Shown here: piece after piece, positions 35,783 through 43,560 of the stretch
Numbering within the stretch: position 1 is the first letter of the stretch
Layout: every line of letters starts with the position of its first letter
Assembly: GCA_030645915.1 (NCBI GenBank)
Contig: JAUSNO010000025.1
Location: 26,083-90,082, forward strand
Length of the DNA stretch: 64,000 nucleotides
Source: Undibacterium sp.
GTDB taxonomy: Bacteria; Pseudomonadota; Gammaproteobacteria; Burkholderiales; Burkholderiaceae_D
Direction: 5' to 3'
Notes under the pieces: model-generated
Database searches by the model: none
What the model was told of the DNA's origin: nothing
The model's input: only the letters and a program-made list of their open reading frames with translations
Position numbers and translations under genes: made by a program

Positions 35783-36319
35783 CTACTCTAATGTTTCTAT
35801 CGTATGCGACAGATTCGTATAAATACACAATTCACCCGCAATGGTGAGAGATTTTTTGACGATTTCTATGGGCGATAAATCTGTATTTTGAAACAATGCA
35901 ATCGCCGCGGATTGCGCAAAGGTTCCACCTGAGCCTATCGCGCCTATACCGTCATTTGGTTCCAGCACATCGCCATTACCTGTGATCACGAGCGTCGTTT
36001 CACGGTCAGCCACAAGTAACATCGCTTCTAGCCTACGCAACATCCGATCTGTACGCCAATCTTTCGCCAATTCCACAGAAGCGCGCATCAGATGCCCCTG
36101 ATGTTTTTCCAACTTTGACTCAAATCGTTCAATCAGAGTGAATGCATCTGCTGTTCCTCCGGCGAACCCTGCAAGTACTTTATTATGATAAAGCTTGCGT
36201 ACTTTGCGTGCAGTACCCTTCATGACGACATTGCCCAACGTAACTTGACCATCCCCGCCAAGTGCCACCAGATTCCCGCGTCTCACCGACAAAATGGTTG
36301 TACCGTGAAATTGTTCCAT
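35783..36319 (-). CDS. hslV: HslV protease subunit
   Basis: This 178-residue proteasome-like peptidase begins [14 protein letters not shown]. The catalytic N-terminal Thr is exposed by removal of the residues before [23 protein letters not shown] and [16 protein letters not shown] follow as in the family, and [17 protein letters not shown] lies near the C-terminus. Twelve subunits assemble with HslU hexamers to degrade misfolded and regulatory proteins under heat stress. Confidence 0.97.
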   Translation of the reverse strand: MEQFHGTTILSVRRGNLVALGGDGQVTLGNVVMKGTARKVRKLYHNKVLAGFAGGTADAFTLIERFESKLEKHQGHLMRASVELAKDWRTDRMLRRLEAMLLVADRETTLVITGNGDVLEPNDGIGAIGSGGTFAQSAAIALFQNTDLSPIEIVKKSLTIAGELCIYTNLSHTIETLE

Positions 36320-36415
36320 GAAGTTCCTAAATGAAAATTCCCCTGCACTCTTGCAAGTTGCATTAAGGGAGGTCAGGATGATTTAGCTGACCAGAGAAAA
36401 ATTGAATAGATTCAG

Positions 36416-36444
36416 AAATGGGGGTGTTGCCCCAAAATTGCAAG
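36416..36444 (-). promoter_or_regulatory. Heat-shock sigma-32 type promoter of hslVU
   Basis: Read on the minus strand, CTTGCAA (-35), a 14-base spacer and CCCCATTT (-10) match the RpoH consensus CTTGAAA-N13-17-CCCCATNT closely. It lies about 100 bases before the hslV start and just after the stop of the upstream gene. Confidence 0.8.
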
Positions 36445-36462
36445 ACATTAGAAAGATGAACG

Positions 36463-37881
36463 CTAATGTTTACGTGGGAAAATTGCTGCGACGTTTTTCA
36501 GACCCATCGCATTGAATAAGTTCATGACTAAATAATTCACTTCGTGAAACTGTATTGAAGCACCCTTTTTGCCAGCGATTGGTACAAGACCACTCAGCAA
36601 TTGAGCTGAAGCGCCAAATTCCACGCGTTCCAATTGAGAGCAATCAAGCAAAACCACTTTGTTTAATTCGGCATGCGCAGCAATTTGACTAATGAGATTC
36701 TCGGTTCTGCCCTCGATGACAACTGGCATCATAAACCGGTCAGAAATTTCTTCAATGATACGGACTTCCGGAACCATCGTCGTCACCTTGTTCTTAGGCG
36801 CCTCAAAAGAAGGGGGAGATACCTCAAAGGTAATGCAGTAATCTATGCTTGCCTCCTCAAAGGCTTTTTCAAAGTGAAGCAACTGCAATATTTCCAATAA
36901 TAATAGCCAAGGTGCCTCAGTCTCGTCTCGTCGTCCGACTTGAAGTATGGCGCGAATTTTTTCGCTAAAATCTTGGGCGCCAACCAACATCAAGCCATGT
37001 TGCGTCTTTTTGAGATTTTTTAGGGATCGCAATAATAATCCACAACCAACTGGATCAACTTGTTTAACACGTAAAAAATCAAGTTTTAAGTTTTTACTTT
37101 GTTTGCTAAGATTTTGTAGTTTTTCTAGTAACTTGATGATATTCCCATCAAGCAGGCTAGGAAAAGTCACACTTGGAATTGCACCATCGTCACCGTTATT
37201 TGACAACTCGTCCATATTTTGTGTCGGGTCTCGCCAGACTGGCGGAGATGTCTCAAATTTGCTCGCATAATCGATGGAAAGATGATCAAATGCAGTCCGA
37301 TTGTTACAAATTTGGTAGAGATCAAATAGCATAAACCAAGCAATCTGAAGCACATTTCCAAGGTTATCCTGAGCGATTGCCGCTTGCAGCATTTGCTCAG
37401 CAACCTCATTTTGTCCAGTAGCGAACAAAATTGATGCTTCTTCCAGAAGTGGTACCGACTCAGTCGAACCCAACGCCGCAGCCGAAATATCGGCTTGATG
37501 ACCAAACAAGTAATCTGTCGCTGGCATCATCAACGGCAATGTACTCTGAAAATCTGAAGCGGGCGACTCGCTATTGAATTGCTCTGTTAGCGGGTTAACT
37601 TTGGCTACTTGCGAAATCCCTATAGTGGATGGCGCAACCGTAGGTGTCTTGGATCGTCCCATATCGCGGGACATCTCGAATTCAATTGCGTCGATCTTAC
37701 GTTCTGTGGCACGAGCAATATGTCGTTGCGCCAAAACAGATTGCGACAAGGCCTCGTCATCCTGCGGTACAGCGATGTCGGTATTAAGAGTCCTGGATTT
37801 GGTTTTTTTTGAAGAAGGCTTGCCGGAACTTGGGGGTTCCTGACTAACAGGCTTCTTACCGAAAAACGAAAAAATCGCCAC
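36463..37881 (-). CDS. Duplicated STAS-like domain protein
   Basis: This 472-residue cytoplasmic protein is found beside hslV in related bacteria, but I know no assigned function. A polar, charged N-terminal 110 residues precede two copies of a module. The first has a helical stretch, TAFDHLSIDYASKFETSPPVW and a STAS-like strand-helix (LDFLRVKQVDPVGCGLLLRSL). The second has KAFEEASIDYCITFEVSPPSF and VLLDCSQLERVEFGASAQLLSGL. The SIDY-xxx-FE-x-SPP phrase is repeated exactly in pattern. STAS domains bind nucleotides or partner proteins, so a regulatory scaffold is plausible. GTG start; its own promoter lies in the 530 bp AT-rich region upstream. Confidence 0.75.
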   Translation of the reverse strand: MAIFSFFGKKPVSQEPPSSGKPSSKKTKSRTLNTDIAVPQDDEALSQSVLAQRHIARATERKIDAIEFEMSRDMGRSKTPTVAPSTIGISQVAKVNPLTEQFNSESPASDFQSTLPLMMPATDYLFGHQADISAAALGSTESVPLLEEASILFATGQNEVAEQMLQAAIAQDNLGNVLQIAWFMLFDLYQICNNRTAFDHLSIDYASKFETSPPVWRDPTQNMDELSNNGDDGAIPSVTFPSLLDGNIIKLLEKLQNLSKQSKNLKLDFLRVKQVDPVGCGLLLRSLKNLKKTQHGLMLVGAQDFSEKIRAILQVGRRDETEAPWLLLLEILQLLHFEKAFEEASIDYCITFEVSPPSFEAPKNKVTTMVPEVRIIEEISDRFMMPVVIEGRTENLISQIAAHAELNKVVLLDCSQLERVEFGASAQLLSGLVPIAGKKGASIQFHEVNYLVMNLFNAMGLKNVAAIFPRKH

Positions 37882-38350
37882 GTTGATCTTGACCTTGAAT
37901 AAAATTAAAAAATGACTTATTGATACAAAACAGAATTCGGTTTTTGATATGCAATCGACACACTATATCTATATCCTAAAGTATAGTCTTATTCTTCGTC
38001 TAATTGTTAGCTTGGGAGCGAGTGTTTGAATGCTGACCAAGCAAAATCCTCATCATTCAATAAAAACGATCTGCGCCTAACTTACGTCAACTCCACTTCA
38101 ATCTCTCTAAAATTTGGATTTTTTCTACACTTGCGCATGTTTTTAAAAAATGATGTCAATTGCATCTGCATTGCTTCAATTTGAGCGGTTACATAATTTT
38201 ACAAATCTTTGACGGTCTGCGCATTTGCTTTAAATTTTATCGATATTTGTACCATTAATTAACCGCACTCATTCGGTATGCCAAATGGCATCAACCGATA
38301 CGGATTTCAACTTGCTTTGGCGGTGTCATTTAACCAATGAAATAAAGCCA
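37882..38350. other. AT-rich intergenic region
   Basis: About 470 bases hold no supportable gene. The right end meets the dksA terminator, and promoters of the STAS-like gene are expected near 37900-38000. I see no repeat element here. Confidence 0.5.
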
Positions 38351-38384
38351 AAAAAAAGCGCACAGATAAATACTGAGCGCTTTA
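38351..38384 (-). terminator. Rho-independent terminator after dksA
   Basis: AAAGCGC and GCGCTTT, with an inner CAG/CTG pair, form the stem, followed on the minus strand by eight T. It lies 30 bases after the dksA stop. Confidence 0.88.
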
Positions 38385-38413
38385 TTAATTCTAACCTGAA
38401 CAATAAGATTTAC

Positions 38414-38869
38414 TTAATCACCGTACAGCTTTTGCTTCATCTCACGACGCTGTTGCGCTTCAAGCGACAGACTTGCCGTTGGACGTGCCAGCAAACGTGG
38501 TACACCGATAGGTTCACCGGTTTCTTCGCACCAGCCATACTCACCTGCATCGATACTGGCGATTGATTGCTGCACTTTTCTGAGCAATTTACGTTCACGA
38601 TCACGCGTACGCAATTCCAGAGAGTGTTCTTCCTCGATCGTTGCTCGGTCAGCTGGATCAGGAACCAGTACAGTTTCACGCAGATGCTCGGTTGTTTCGT
38701 CGGCGTTTCTAAGTAAATCTTTCTCAAGCTGTTGCAAACGTGCTTTGAAAAATGCCAGCTGGGCATCGTTCATATAGTCCTTCTCACCCATCTTAAGAAT
38801 TTCTTCCTCGGTGAGCAGGGCTGCGGGTGCATTGACTGTAGCAGTCGATTTAGGTGATTTAGTTGCCAC
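38414..38869 (-). CDS. dksA: RNA polymerase-binding transcription factor DksA (zinc-free type)
   Basis: This 151-residue protein works with ppGpp in the secondary channel of RNA polymerase. A coiled coil (about 35-105) carries the DPADRATIEEEHSLELRTRDRERKLL signature with the acidic tip. The globular end has CEETGEPIGVPRLLARPTASLSLEAQ: of the four zinc ligands of E. coli DksA only the first Cys remains. Zinc-free DksA is usual in Burkholderiales and known from Pseudomonas DksA2, where it allows function during zinc starvation. The COG0523 GTPase and Zur lie immediately upstream. Confidence 0.95.
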   Translation of the reverse strand: MATKSPKSTATVNAPAALLTEEEILKMGEKDYMNDAQLAFFKARLQQLEKDLLRNADETTEHLRETVLVPDPADRATIEEEHSLELRTRDRERKLLRKVQQSIASIDAGEYGWCEETGEPIGVPRLLARPTASLSLEAQQRREMKQKLYGD

Positions 38870-39047
38870 TTCGATTACTTTCGATACAACGGATTAACAC
38901 GCATAAATAATAGCCGAGAGCAGGCATCAAGCCATCCCAGAAACTATTATCCTCCCCTTACTGCCAAAGTAAATGGCTTTTATGCCAAGTTCTTTGGTAA
39001 CCGATGGAGCAGAAAAAAGCACTGCCTCTTTTCAGTTGGGCGCTAGT

Positions 39048-40091
39048 TTATACCAAACATAGATTTAAACCTTGAATAAAAACGTCTTTCGGTAAATTTT
39101 TACCAATAAACACCATTTTACTTTCACGCAACTCATCTTCGCCCCACTTTACGCCGACATCGGTTCCCATAATTTGATGTACGCCCTGAAATATTACTTT
39201 GCGATCAGCACCTTCCATCAAAAGCACACCTTTATAACGCAACATACGCGGGCCGAACACTTGCACCAAGCCACCCAGGAACTCATCTAATTTTCCGGTA
39301 TGAAATGGTCTGGTGCTCTTGAATACAAAGGCAGAAATATCATCCGAATGATGTGCATGATGATGGTTATTTTCGTGATGATGACCTTCATGCGTGCAAT
39401 CGACATCGCATTCGTCGTGCTCATGCATTTCTTCAGCCAAAAGAAAATCAGGATCCAGCTCAAGTTTTGCGTTGAGGTTGAATCCTTTTAAGTCAAGTAC
39501 TTCGGCAATGGCGATATTGCCAAAATCAACGGCACAAATAGGAGCGCGCGGATTCATCCGCATTAAGCGTTGGCGTAAAATATCCACTTGTTCAGCATCA
39601 ACCAAATCTGTCTTGGACAACAATATCTTATCGGCAAAACCAACCTGTCGTTGCGCCTCTTCATGCTCGTTCAATTGCTCCATGGCGTGGCGTGCGTCTA
39701 CTACCGTGACCACGGCATCGAGCATGTAATACATACCGACTTCTTCATCGACAAAAAACGTTTGTGCAACTGGGCCAGGATTGGCAAGCCCGGTGGTTTC
39801 GATAATGACGCGATCAAAAGTAAGTTTGCCTTGGTTTTTTTGCTCCATTAATTTACAAAGCGCAACAATCAGATCGCCACGTACAGTACAGCAGATACAA
39901 CCATTATTCATTTCAATGATTTGTTCATTACTGTCTTGTACCAGGATTTCGTTATCAATATTTTCCTGGCCAAATTCATTCTCGATCACGGCAATTTTAT
40001 GTCCGTGATCTTCATGCAGAATACGATTGAGCAAAGTTGTTTTACCTGCGCCCAGAAATCCGGTCAGGATGGTTGTCGGTATTAATGCCAT
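39048..40091 (-). CDS. COG0523/CobW-family GTPase, probable zinc chaperone
   Basis: This 347-residue G3E-family GTPase has Walker A GFLGAGKTT near residue 11, the metal-binding CxCC in GCICCTVRGD, and a His-rich loop (about 215-240: HEHDECDVDC followed by runs such as HHHENNHHHAHH). COG0523 proteins of this form bind zinc and are proposed to deliver it to client enzymes. It lies 28 bases after zur, and dksA follows. The clustering of Zur, zinc GTPase and zinc-free DksA supports a zinc-economy role, though the client is unknown. Confidence 0.88.
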   Translation of the reverse strand: MALIPTTILTGFLGAGKTTLLNRILHEDHGHKIAVIENEFGQENIDNEILVQDSNEQIIEMNNGCICCTVRGDLIVALCKLMEQKNQGKLTFDRVIIETTGLANPGPVAQTFFVDEEVGMYYMLDAVVTVVDARHAMEQLNEHEEAQRQVGFADKILLSKTDLVDAEQVDILRQRLMRMNPRAPICAVDFGNIAIAEVLDLKGFNLNAKLELDPDFLLAEEMHEHDECDVDCTHEGHHHENNHHHAHHSDDISAFVFKSTRPFHTGKLDEFLGGLVQVFGPRMLRYKGVLLMEGADRKVIFQGVHQIMGTDVGVKWGEDELRESKMVFIGKNLPKDVFIQGLNLCLV

Positions 40092-40119
40092 AAATTTAAT
40101 GTAATGATTTCAATAAAAA

Positions 40120-40629
40120 TTAGATAGAGCAGCTGATACACCAGCCTTTGATGGTAAGTTCAATATCGTGGTTCTGAAAACCTCGTCGCATGATTGTTTG
40201 CAGTGTCAGGTTTAACTGCTCTTTAAGTGAGGTATCTTGCTGCTCATCGTCCAGGCAAAATAACTTGCCACAACGTGTGCATTTAAAGTGTGCATGCTGG
40301 TGCTGTATGCCTGACTCCATGTCGGAAGCCAGTTTTTCACTACCGGTGCTATATCTAAACACCCGGTCATCGCCAGTAATTTTATGCGCAAGCCCGGCGT
40401 CAGTCAGGCAATCCAGAGCGCGATAGAGCGTGACGCGATCCAGCTCTTTCAATGCATCTTGGACCTCCAGATGGGATAGCGCACGCTGGCTTGTCAAGAG
40501 GGTGGTTAATACACTCATCCGGGCATCAGTCACTCTTACCTGTGCTTTGCGCAACATGTTTTCGGCGCGCTCACGCTCGTTCTGACTGACACTCATTGGC
40601 GAAGTATTGATATGACTGGTTGTCATCAA
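40120..40629 (-). CDS. zur: Fur-family regulator, probably Zur
   Basis: This 169-residue repressor has a winged-helix N-terminal domain (about 18-95, with RVTDARMSVLTTLLTSQRALSHLEVQDAL) and a metal-sensing dimerisation domain with HQHAHFKCTRCGKLFCL and a final CISC pair. Two CxxC motifs give the structural zinc site. Placement next to a zinc-type COG0523 GTPase argues for Zur rather than Fur. Upstream, ATGATGTG and CACATTAT form an imperfect palindrome at 40634-40660 that could be an autoregulatory site. Confidence 0.82.
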   Translation of the reverse strand: MMTTSHINTSPMSVSQNERERAENMLRKAQVRVTDARMSVLTTLLTSQRALSHLEVQDALKELDRVTLYRALDCLTDAGLAHKITGDDRVFRYSTGSEKLASDMESGIQHQHAHFKCTRCGKLFCLDDEQQDTSLKEQLNLTLQTIMRRGFQNHDIELTIKGWCISCSI

Positions 40630-40690
40630 TTAATGATGTGGAAAAAAAATCACATTATGCGCCCAAATGCAATTGAGTTGCAAAATGGCG

Positions 40691-41626
40691 CTATTTTTTT
40701 GCGCGCGGATGGCTCGCGTCATACACTTTGGCCAAATGCTGAAAATCTAGCGAGGTATACACCTGGGTGGCGGCTATCGAGCTATGTCCCAGCATTTCTT
40801 GTACAGCACGCAAATCGCCCGATGACTGCAAGACATGCGAAGCGAACGAATGCCGCAATACATGAGGATGGACATCTGCCGGGATTCCGATGATCTGCGC
40901 ATGTGCTTTCAAACGTAGTTGCACCAGGCGAACCGACATGCGGGTGCCGCGCTCGGTCAAAAACAAGGGGTGCGGATCTGCCTTCACCAGGGTAGTGCGC
41001 ACTCTCAGCCAATCCCGCAGCGCATCAAGGGCAGGTTTGCCGACCGGAACAATGCGTTGCTTATTTCCCTTACCCGTGACATGTACCTCGGCTTGCGCCA
41101 TATCCACCCAGCCCAAGCTTGCGTAGGCATTCTCACTAATATCCGCAACGTCAAGCCCGACCAACTCGGACACCCTCAAACCACTCGAATACAGCAATTC
41201 AAACATGGCGCGATTGGCACTTGGCGTGGCTTCGTTGCCAGGCATGTGCGAAACCAGGCGTACAGCATCATCGGCACCCAAGGCCTTGGGCAACGATTTT
41301 GCTTTTTTGGGAGCTTTAATGCCATCGACAGGATTGGCGGCAAGATTTACGTGCTCAGCCAGCCAGCGGTAATAGCCACGCCAGCAAGAGAGCTTGCGCG
41401 CAATGCTGCGCGCGCTCAAACCTTCGGCGTGCTTTATAGAAGTCAGACGGCGTACATCGAAATAGGTCAGGCTCACCAGATCCTTGCCTTTGGCGAAGGA
41501 CGCCAGATCCGCCAAATCCAGCTGATAACTGCTGACCGTATGGGGTGATAAATTGCGCTGCGTCCGTAACATCTCAAGATACTGGCTGATACCAGGATCT
41601 TGCGCAGCGCCACTCATCTCAGTCAA
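40691..41626 (-). CDS. xerC: Tyrosine recombinase XerC
   Basis: This 311-residue site-specific recombinase resolves chromosome dimers at dif with XerD. The catalytic set is complete: Arg in SSGLRVSELVG, Lys in VTGKGNKQR, HxxR in HVLRHSFASHVLQ, His in LGHSSIA and Tyr in VYTSLDFQH. The N-terminal SAM-like domain (about 10-100) is present. It overlaps the DUF484 gene by eight bases, and the dapF-DUF484-xerC order is conserved across proteobacteria. Confidence 0.96.
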   Translation of the reverse strand: MTEMSGAAQDPGISQYLEMLRTQRNLSPHTVSSYQLDLADLASFAKGKDLVSLTYFDVRRLTSIKHAEGLSARSIARKLSCWRGYYRWLAEHVNLAANPVDGIKAPKKAKSLPKALGADDAVRLVSHMPGNEATPSANRAMFELLYSSGLRVSELVGLDVADISENAYASLGWVDMAQAEVHVTGKGNKQRIVPVGKPALDALRDWLRVRTTLVKADPHPLFLTERGTRMSVRLVQLRLKAHAQIIGIPADVHPHVLRHSFASHVLQSSGDLRAVQEMLGHSSIAATQVYTSLDFQHLAKVYDASHPRAKK

Positions 41627-42275
41627 TCAGGCAGCTCAGCGCCGCGCTGCTGGTATCGGCTATTTTTGCCAGGAAATCGGTCGCCATGTCCTTGGTAAAG
41701 CGCGACGGATCTGGCGAACCCAACACCAGCAATCCAAAGGTGGCGGAGCTTGGTGATAAGCGCAGGGGCAACATCGCCAACGACTCAACAGCCTGCGGCG
41801 CATCGATCCAGCTTGCGGCTTCAAATTCCTGGTTCTTGCCGCAAAAAGGAGCATTCAATCCCTTGGCAAACAATTGTACGTCCTCACCTGCAGCCTGAGC
41901 GAACCAGGTATGGGAAAAATCTTCAGCCACGTCCCACAACCGAAGCGTCGCATGCGGCAAGGAAAAAATATCCTGCAGCCCCTGTGTCAGCACGTGCGGC
42001 AATTCCACATCATTGCGCGCCAGCAACAAAGAGCGTGTCCAGTTCTGAAATTTTGATGTAATGCTGTCGTTTTCTTGCGCGACACGCATCAATTCATTCA
42101 GGCGCAGCTCAAGGACGCGGTGCTTTTCACGTACCACTTCCATCTGCCGCTCTTGCAAGGAAATAGCACGTCCCATCAGGGGGCTGGTCAGTTTAATCCT
42201 GGAGAGCAATTCTGCATGCTCCTCAAAAAAGTGCGGATTATTACTCAGGAAATCAGCGATGTCGTTGGAATTCAT
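41619..42275 (-). CDS. DUF484 family protein
   Basis: This 218-residue protein has a GAF-like fold typical of DUF484. The N-terminal helix FLSNNPHFFEEHAELLSRIKL is characteristic, followed by a helical linker and the domain at about 75-215 (FCGKNQEFEAASW, LRLSPSSATFGLLVLGSPDPSRF). It is always found between dapF and xerC, with no established biochemical role. Overlap with xerC shows cotranscription. Confidence 0.9.
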   Translation of the reverse strand: MNSNDIADFLSNNPHFFEEHAELLSRIKLTSPLMGRAISLQERQMEVVREKHRVLELRLNELMRVAQENDSITSKFQNWTRSLLLARNDVELPHVLTQGLQDIFSLPHATLRLWDVAEDFSHTWFAQAAGEDVQLFAKGLNAPFCGKNQEFEAASWIDAPQAVESLAMLPLRLSPSSATFGLLVLGSPDPSRFTKDMATDFLAKIADTSSAALSCLID

Positions 42276-42295
42276 TGTTCTCTGTTTATTCTGTT

Positions 42296-43147
42296 TTAAA
42301 TGTTGATTTCGCCGTCAAATACAGACACTGCCGGGCCACTCAAAAATACCGATGCATGTTCACCCAGCCAGGCAATCGACAGCTCACCACCACGCATGCT
42401 AACGCTTACCGGCGATGTCAGCAAACCACGTCGTATGCCTGACACCACTGCCGCACAAGCGCCGGTGCCGCAAGCAAGTGTCTCGCCGGTACCGCGCTCA
42501 AACACGCGCAACTTGATATGCTTAGCATCAATCACCTGCATGAAGCCGGCATTCACGCGTTTAGGAAAACGCGGGTGATGCTCAATCAGCGGGCCGTCTA
42601 CCAGCACAGGATAAGCCTCAACATCGTCCACCACCTGCACCGCATGCGGATTGCCCATCGACACCACAGAAACCCACACGGTTTTACCATTGATCTCAAG
42701 CGGCCAGAGTTGATCGTCGGCTTGCGTTTTTGCTGTCAGTCCGCTGGCATCAAAAGGAACTTTGGCGGGATCAAGGACCGGCGCGCTCATGTCAACTGTC
42801 ACGCTACCATCGGAATTAAGACGCGGCTCTATGATACCCGTCATCGTCTCTACCCGAATCGCCGTTTTATCCGTGAGTTTTTTGTCTGTCACAAAGCGGA
42901 CAAAAGCACGCGAGCCGTTACCACATTGTTCGACTTCGCCACCATCGGCGTTGTAGATGCGATAGCGAAAATCTACGCCCTCGGTCACCGGGCGTTCCAC
43001 CACCAAAATCTGGTCAGCGCCAATGCCAAAACGACGATCCGCGATATGCTTCCATTGCCCGGTTGTAAAATTAATGTCTTGGTTGATCGCATCAATCACG
43101 ACAAAATCATTGCCCGCGCCATGCATTTTGGTAAATTTGAGTTTCAT
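42296..43147 (-). CDS. dapF: Diaminopimelate epimerase
   Basis: This 283-residue PLP-independent racemase converts LL- to meso-diaminopimelate for lysine and peptidoglycan. The catalytic cysteines are in QCGNGSRAF and LACGTGACA, with [12 protein letters not shown] at the N-terminus and FERGTGET before the second cysteine. Full length. It heads the dapF-DUF484-xerC-zur-COG0523 run; DUF484 follows by 20 bases. Confidence 0.96.
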   Translation of the reverse strand: MKLKFTKMHGAGNDFVVIDAINQDINFTTGQWKHIADRRFGIGADQILVVERPVTEGVDFRYRIYNADGGEVEQCGNGSRAFVRFVTDKKLTDKTAIRVETMTGIIEPRLNSDGSVTVDMSAPVLDPAKVPFDASGLTAKTQADDQLWPLEINGKTVWVSVVSMGNPHAVQVVDDVEAYPVLVDGPLIEHHPRFPKRVNAGFMQVIDAKHIKLRVFERGTGETLACGTGACAAVVSGIRRGLLTSPVSVSMRGGELSIAWLGEHASVFLSGPAVSVFDGEINI

Positions 43148-43221
43148 GTTCGCATTATATATCGCTCTATGACGACTGAGCTGTTATGACGGCTTACAAC
43201 AGCCGCTCACATTTATCAATA

Positions 43222-43321
43222 GGGCTTACGCAAAATTGTCCCGGCTAGGCGTGTTGACGCAGGCAGTGCGCCTGCACGACAAGGCAACACAACAACGCTG
43301 GGGCGGTTTTGCGTAAGTCCC
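43222..43321. repeat. 100 bp MITE-like element with 14-15 bp inverted ends
   Basis: GGGCTTACGCAAAA at the left and TTTTGCGTAAGTCCC at the right are inverted repeats (one base difference) enclosing about 70 bases without coding capacity. The ends resemble those of small non-autonomous elements. It is a single copy in this window. Confidence 0.65.
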
Positions 43322-43379
43322 AATCAAATGAACGTGCAAAATCGAGACACTTCCCCCAGAGTTACATTTCTAAGCAGAC

Positions 43380-43459
43380 ACCAGTACACTTTCTGCAATT
43401 GTCAGCCATACTGTACCGGTCTTTTTTTGATGCACTGTCCATAGCATTGACCAGTACAG
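43380..43459. promoter_or_regulatory. Three matching operator-like boxes upstream of the indolepyruvate oxidoreductase
   Basis: ACCAGTACAC (43380-43389), CTGTACCGGT (43411-43420, inverted) and ACCAGTACAG (43450-43459) share the consensus ACCRGTACAS. Starts are 31 and 39 bases apart, and the outer two are in the same orientation 70 bases apart. This suggests a multimeric regulator, for example of the Lrp/AsnC type; the identity is inference. Confidence 0.55.
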
Positions 43460-43493
43460 AATGTTAATGTGCGATCCGTCCCAAAAGGGATAT

Positions 43494-43514
43494 GATTCAC
43501 TCAAAAAGTGAATC
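43494..43514. promoter_or_regulatory. Hairpin in the leader of the oxidoreductase gene
   Basis: GATTCACT and AGTGAATC are inverted with a five-base loop, 46 bases before the start codon. It could be a further operator or a leader hairpin. Confidence 0.45.
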
Positions 43515-43560
43515 AAATTGGCAGCGATACCCTCGCCTCACAAAAAAGCACGGAGACACC

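Noticed and set aside
36463..37881. Part of the hslVU operon
   Set aside because: A heat-shock-type promoter lies between this gene and hslV, so hslVU appears to have its own start.
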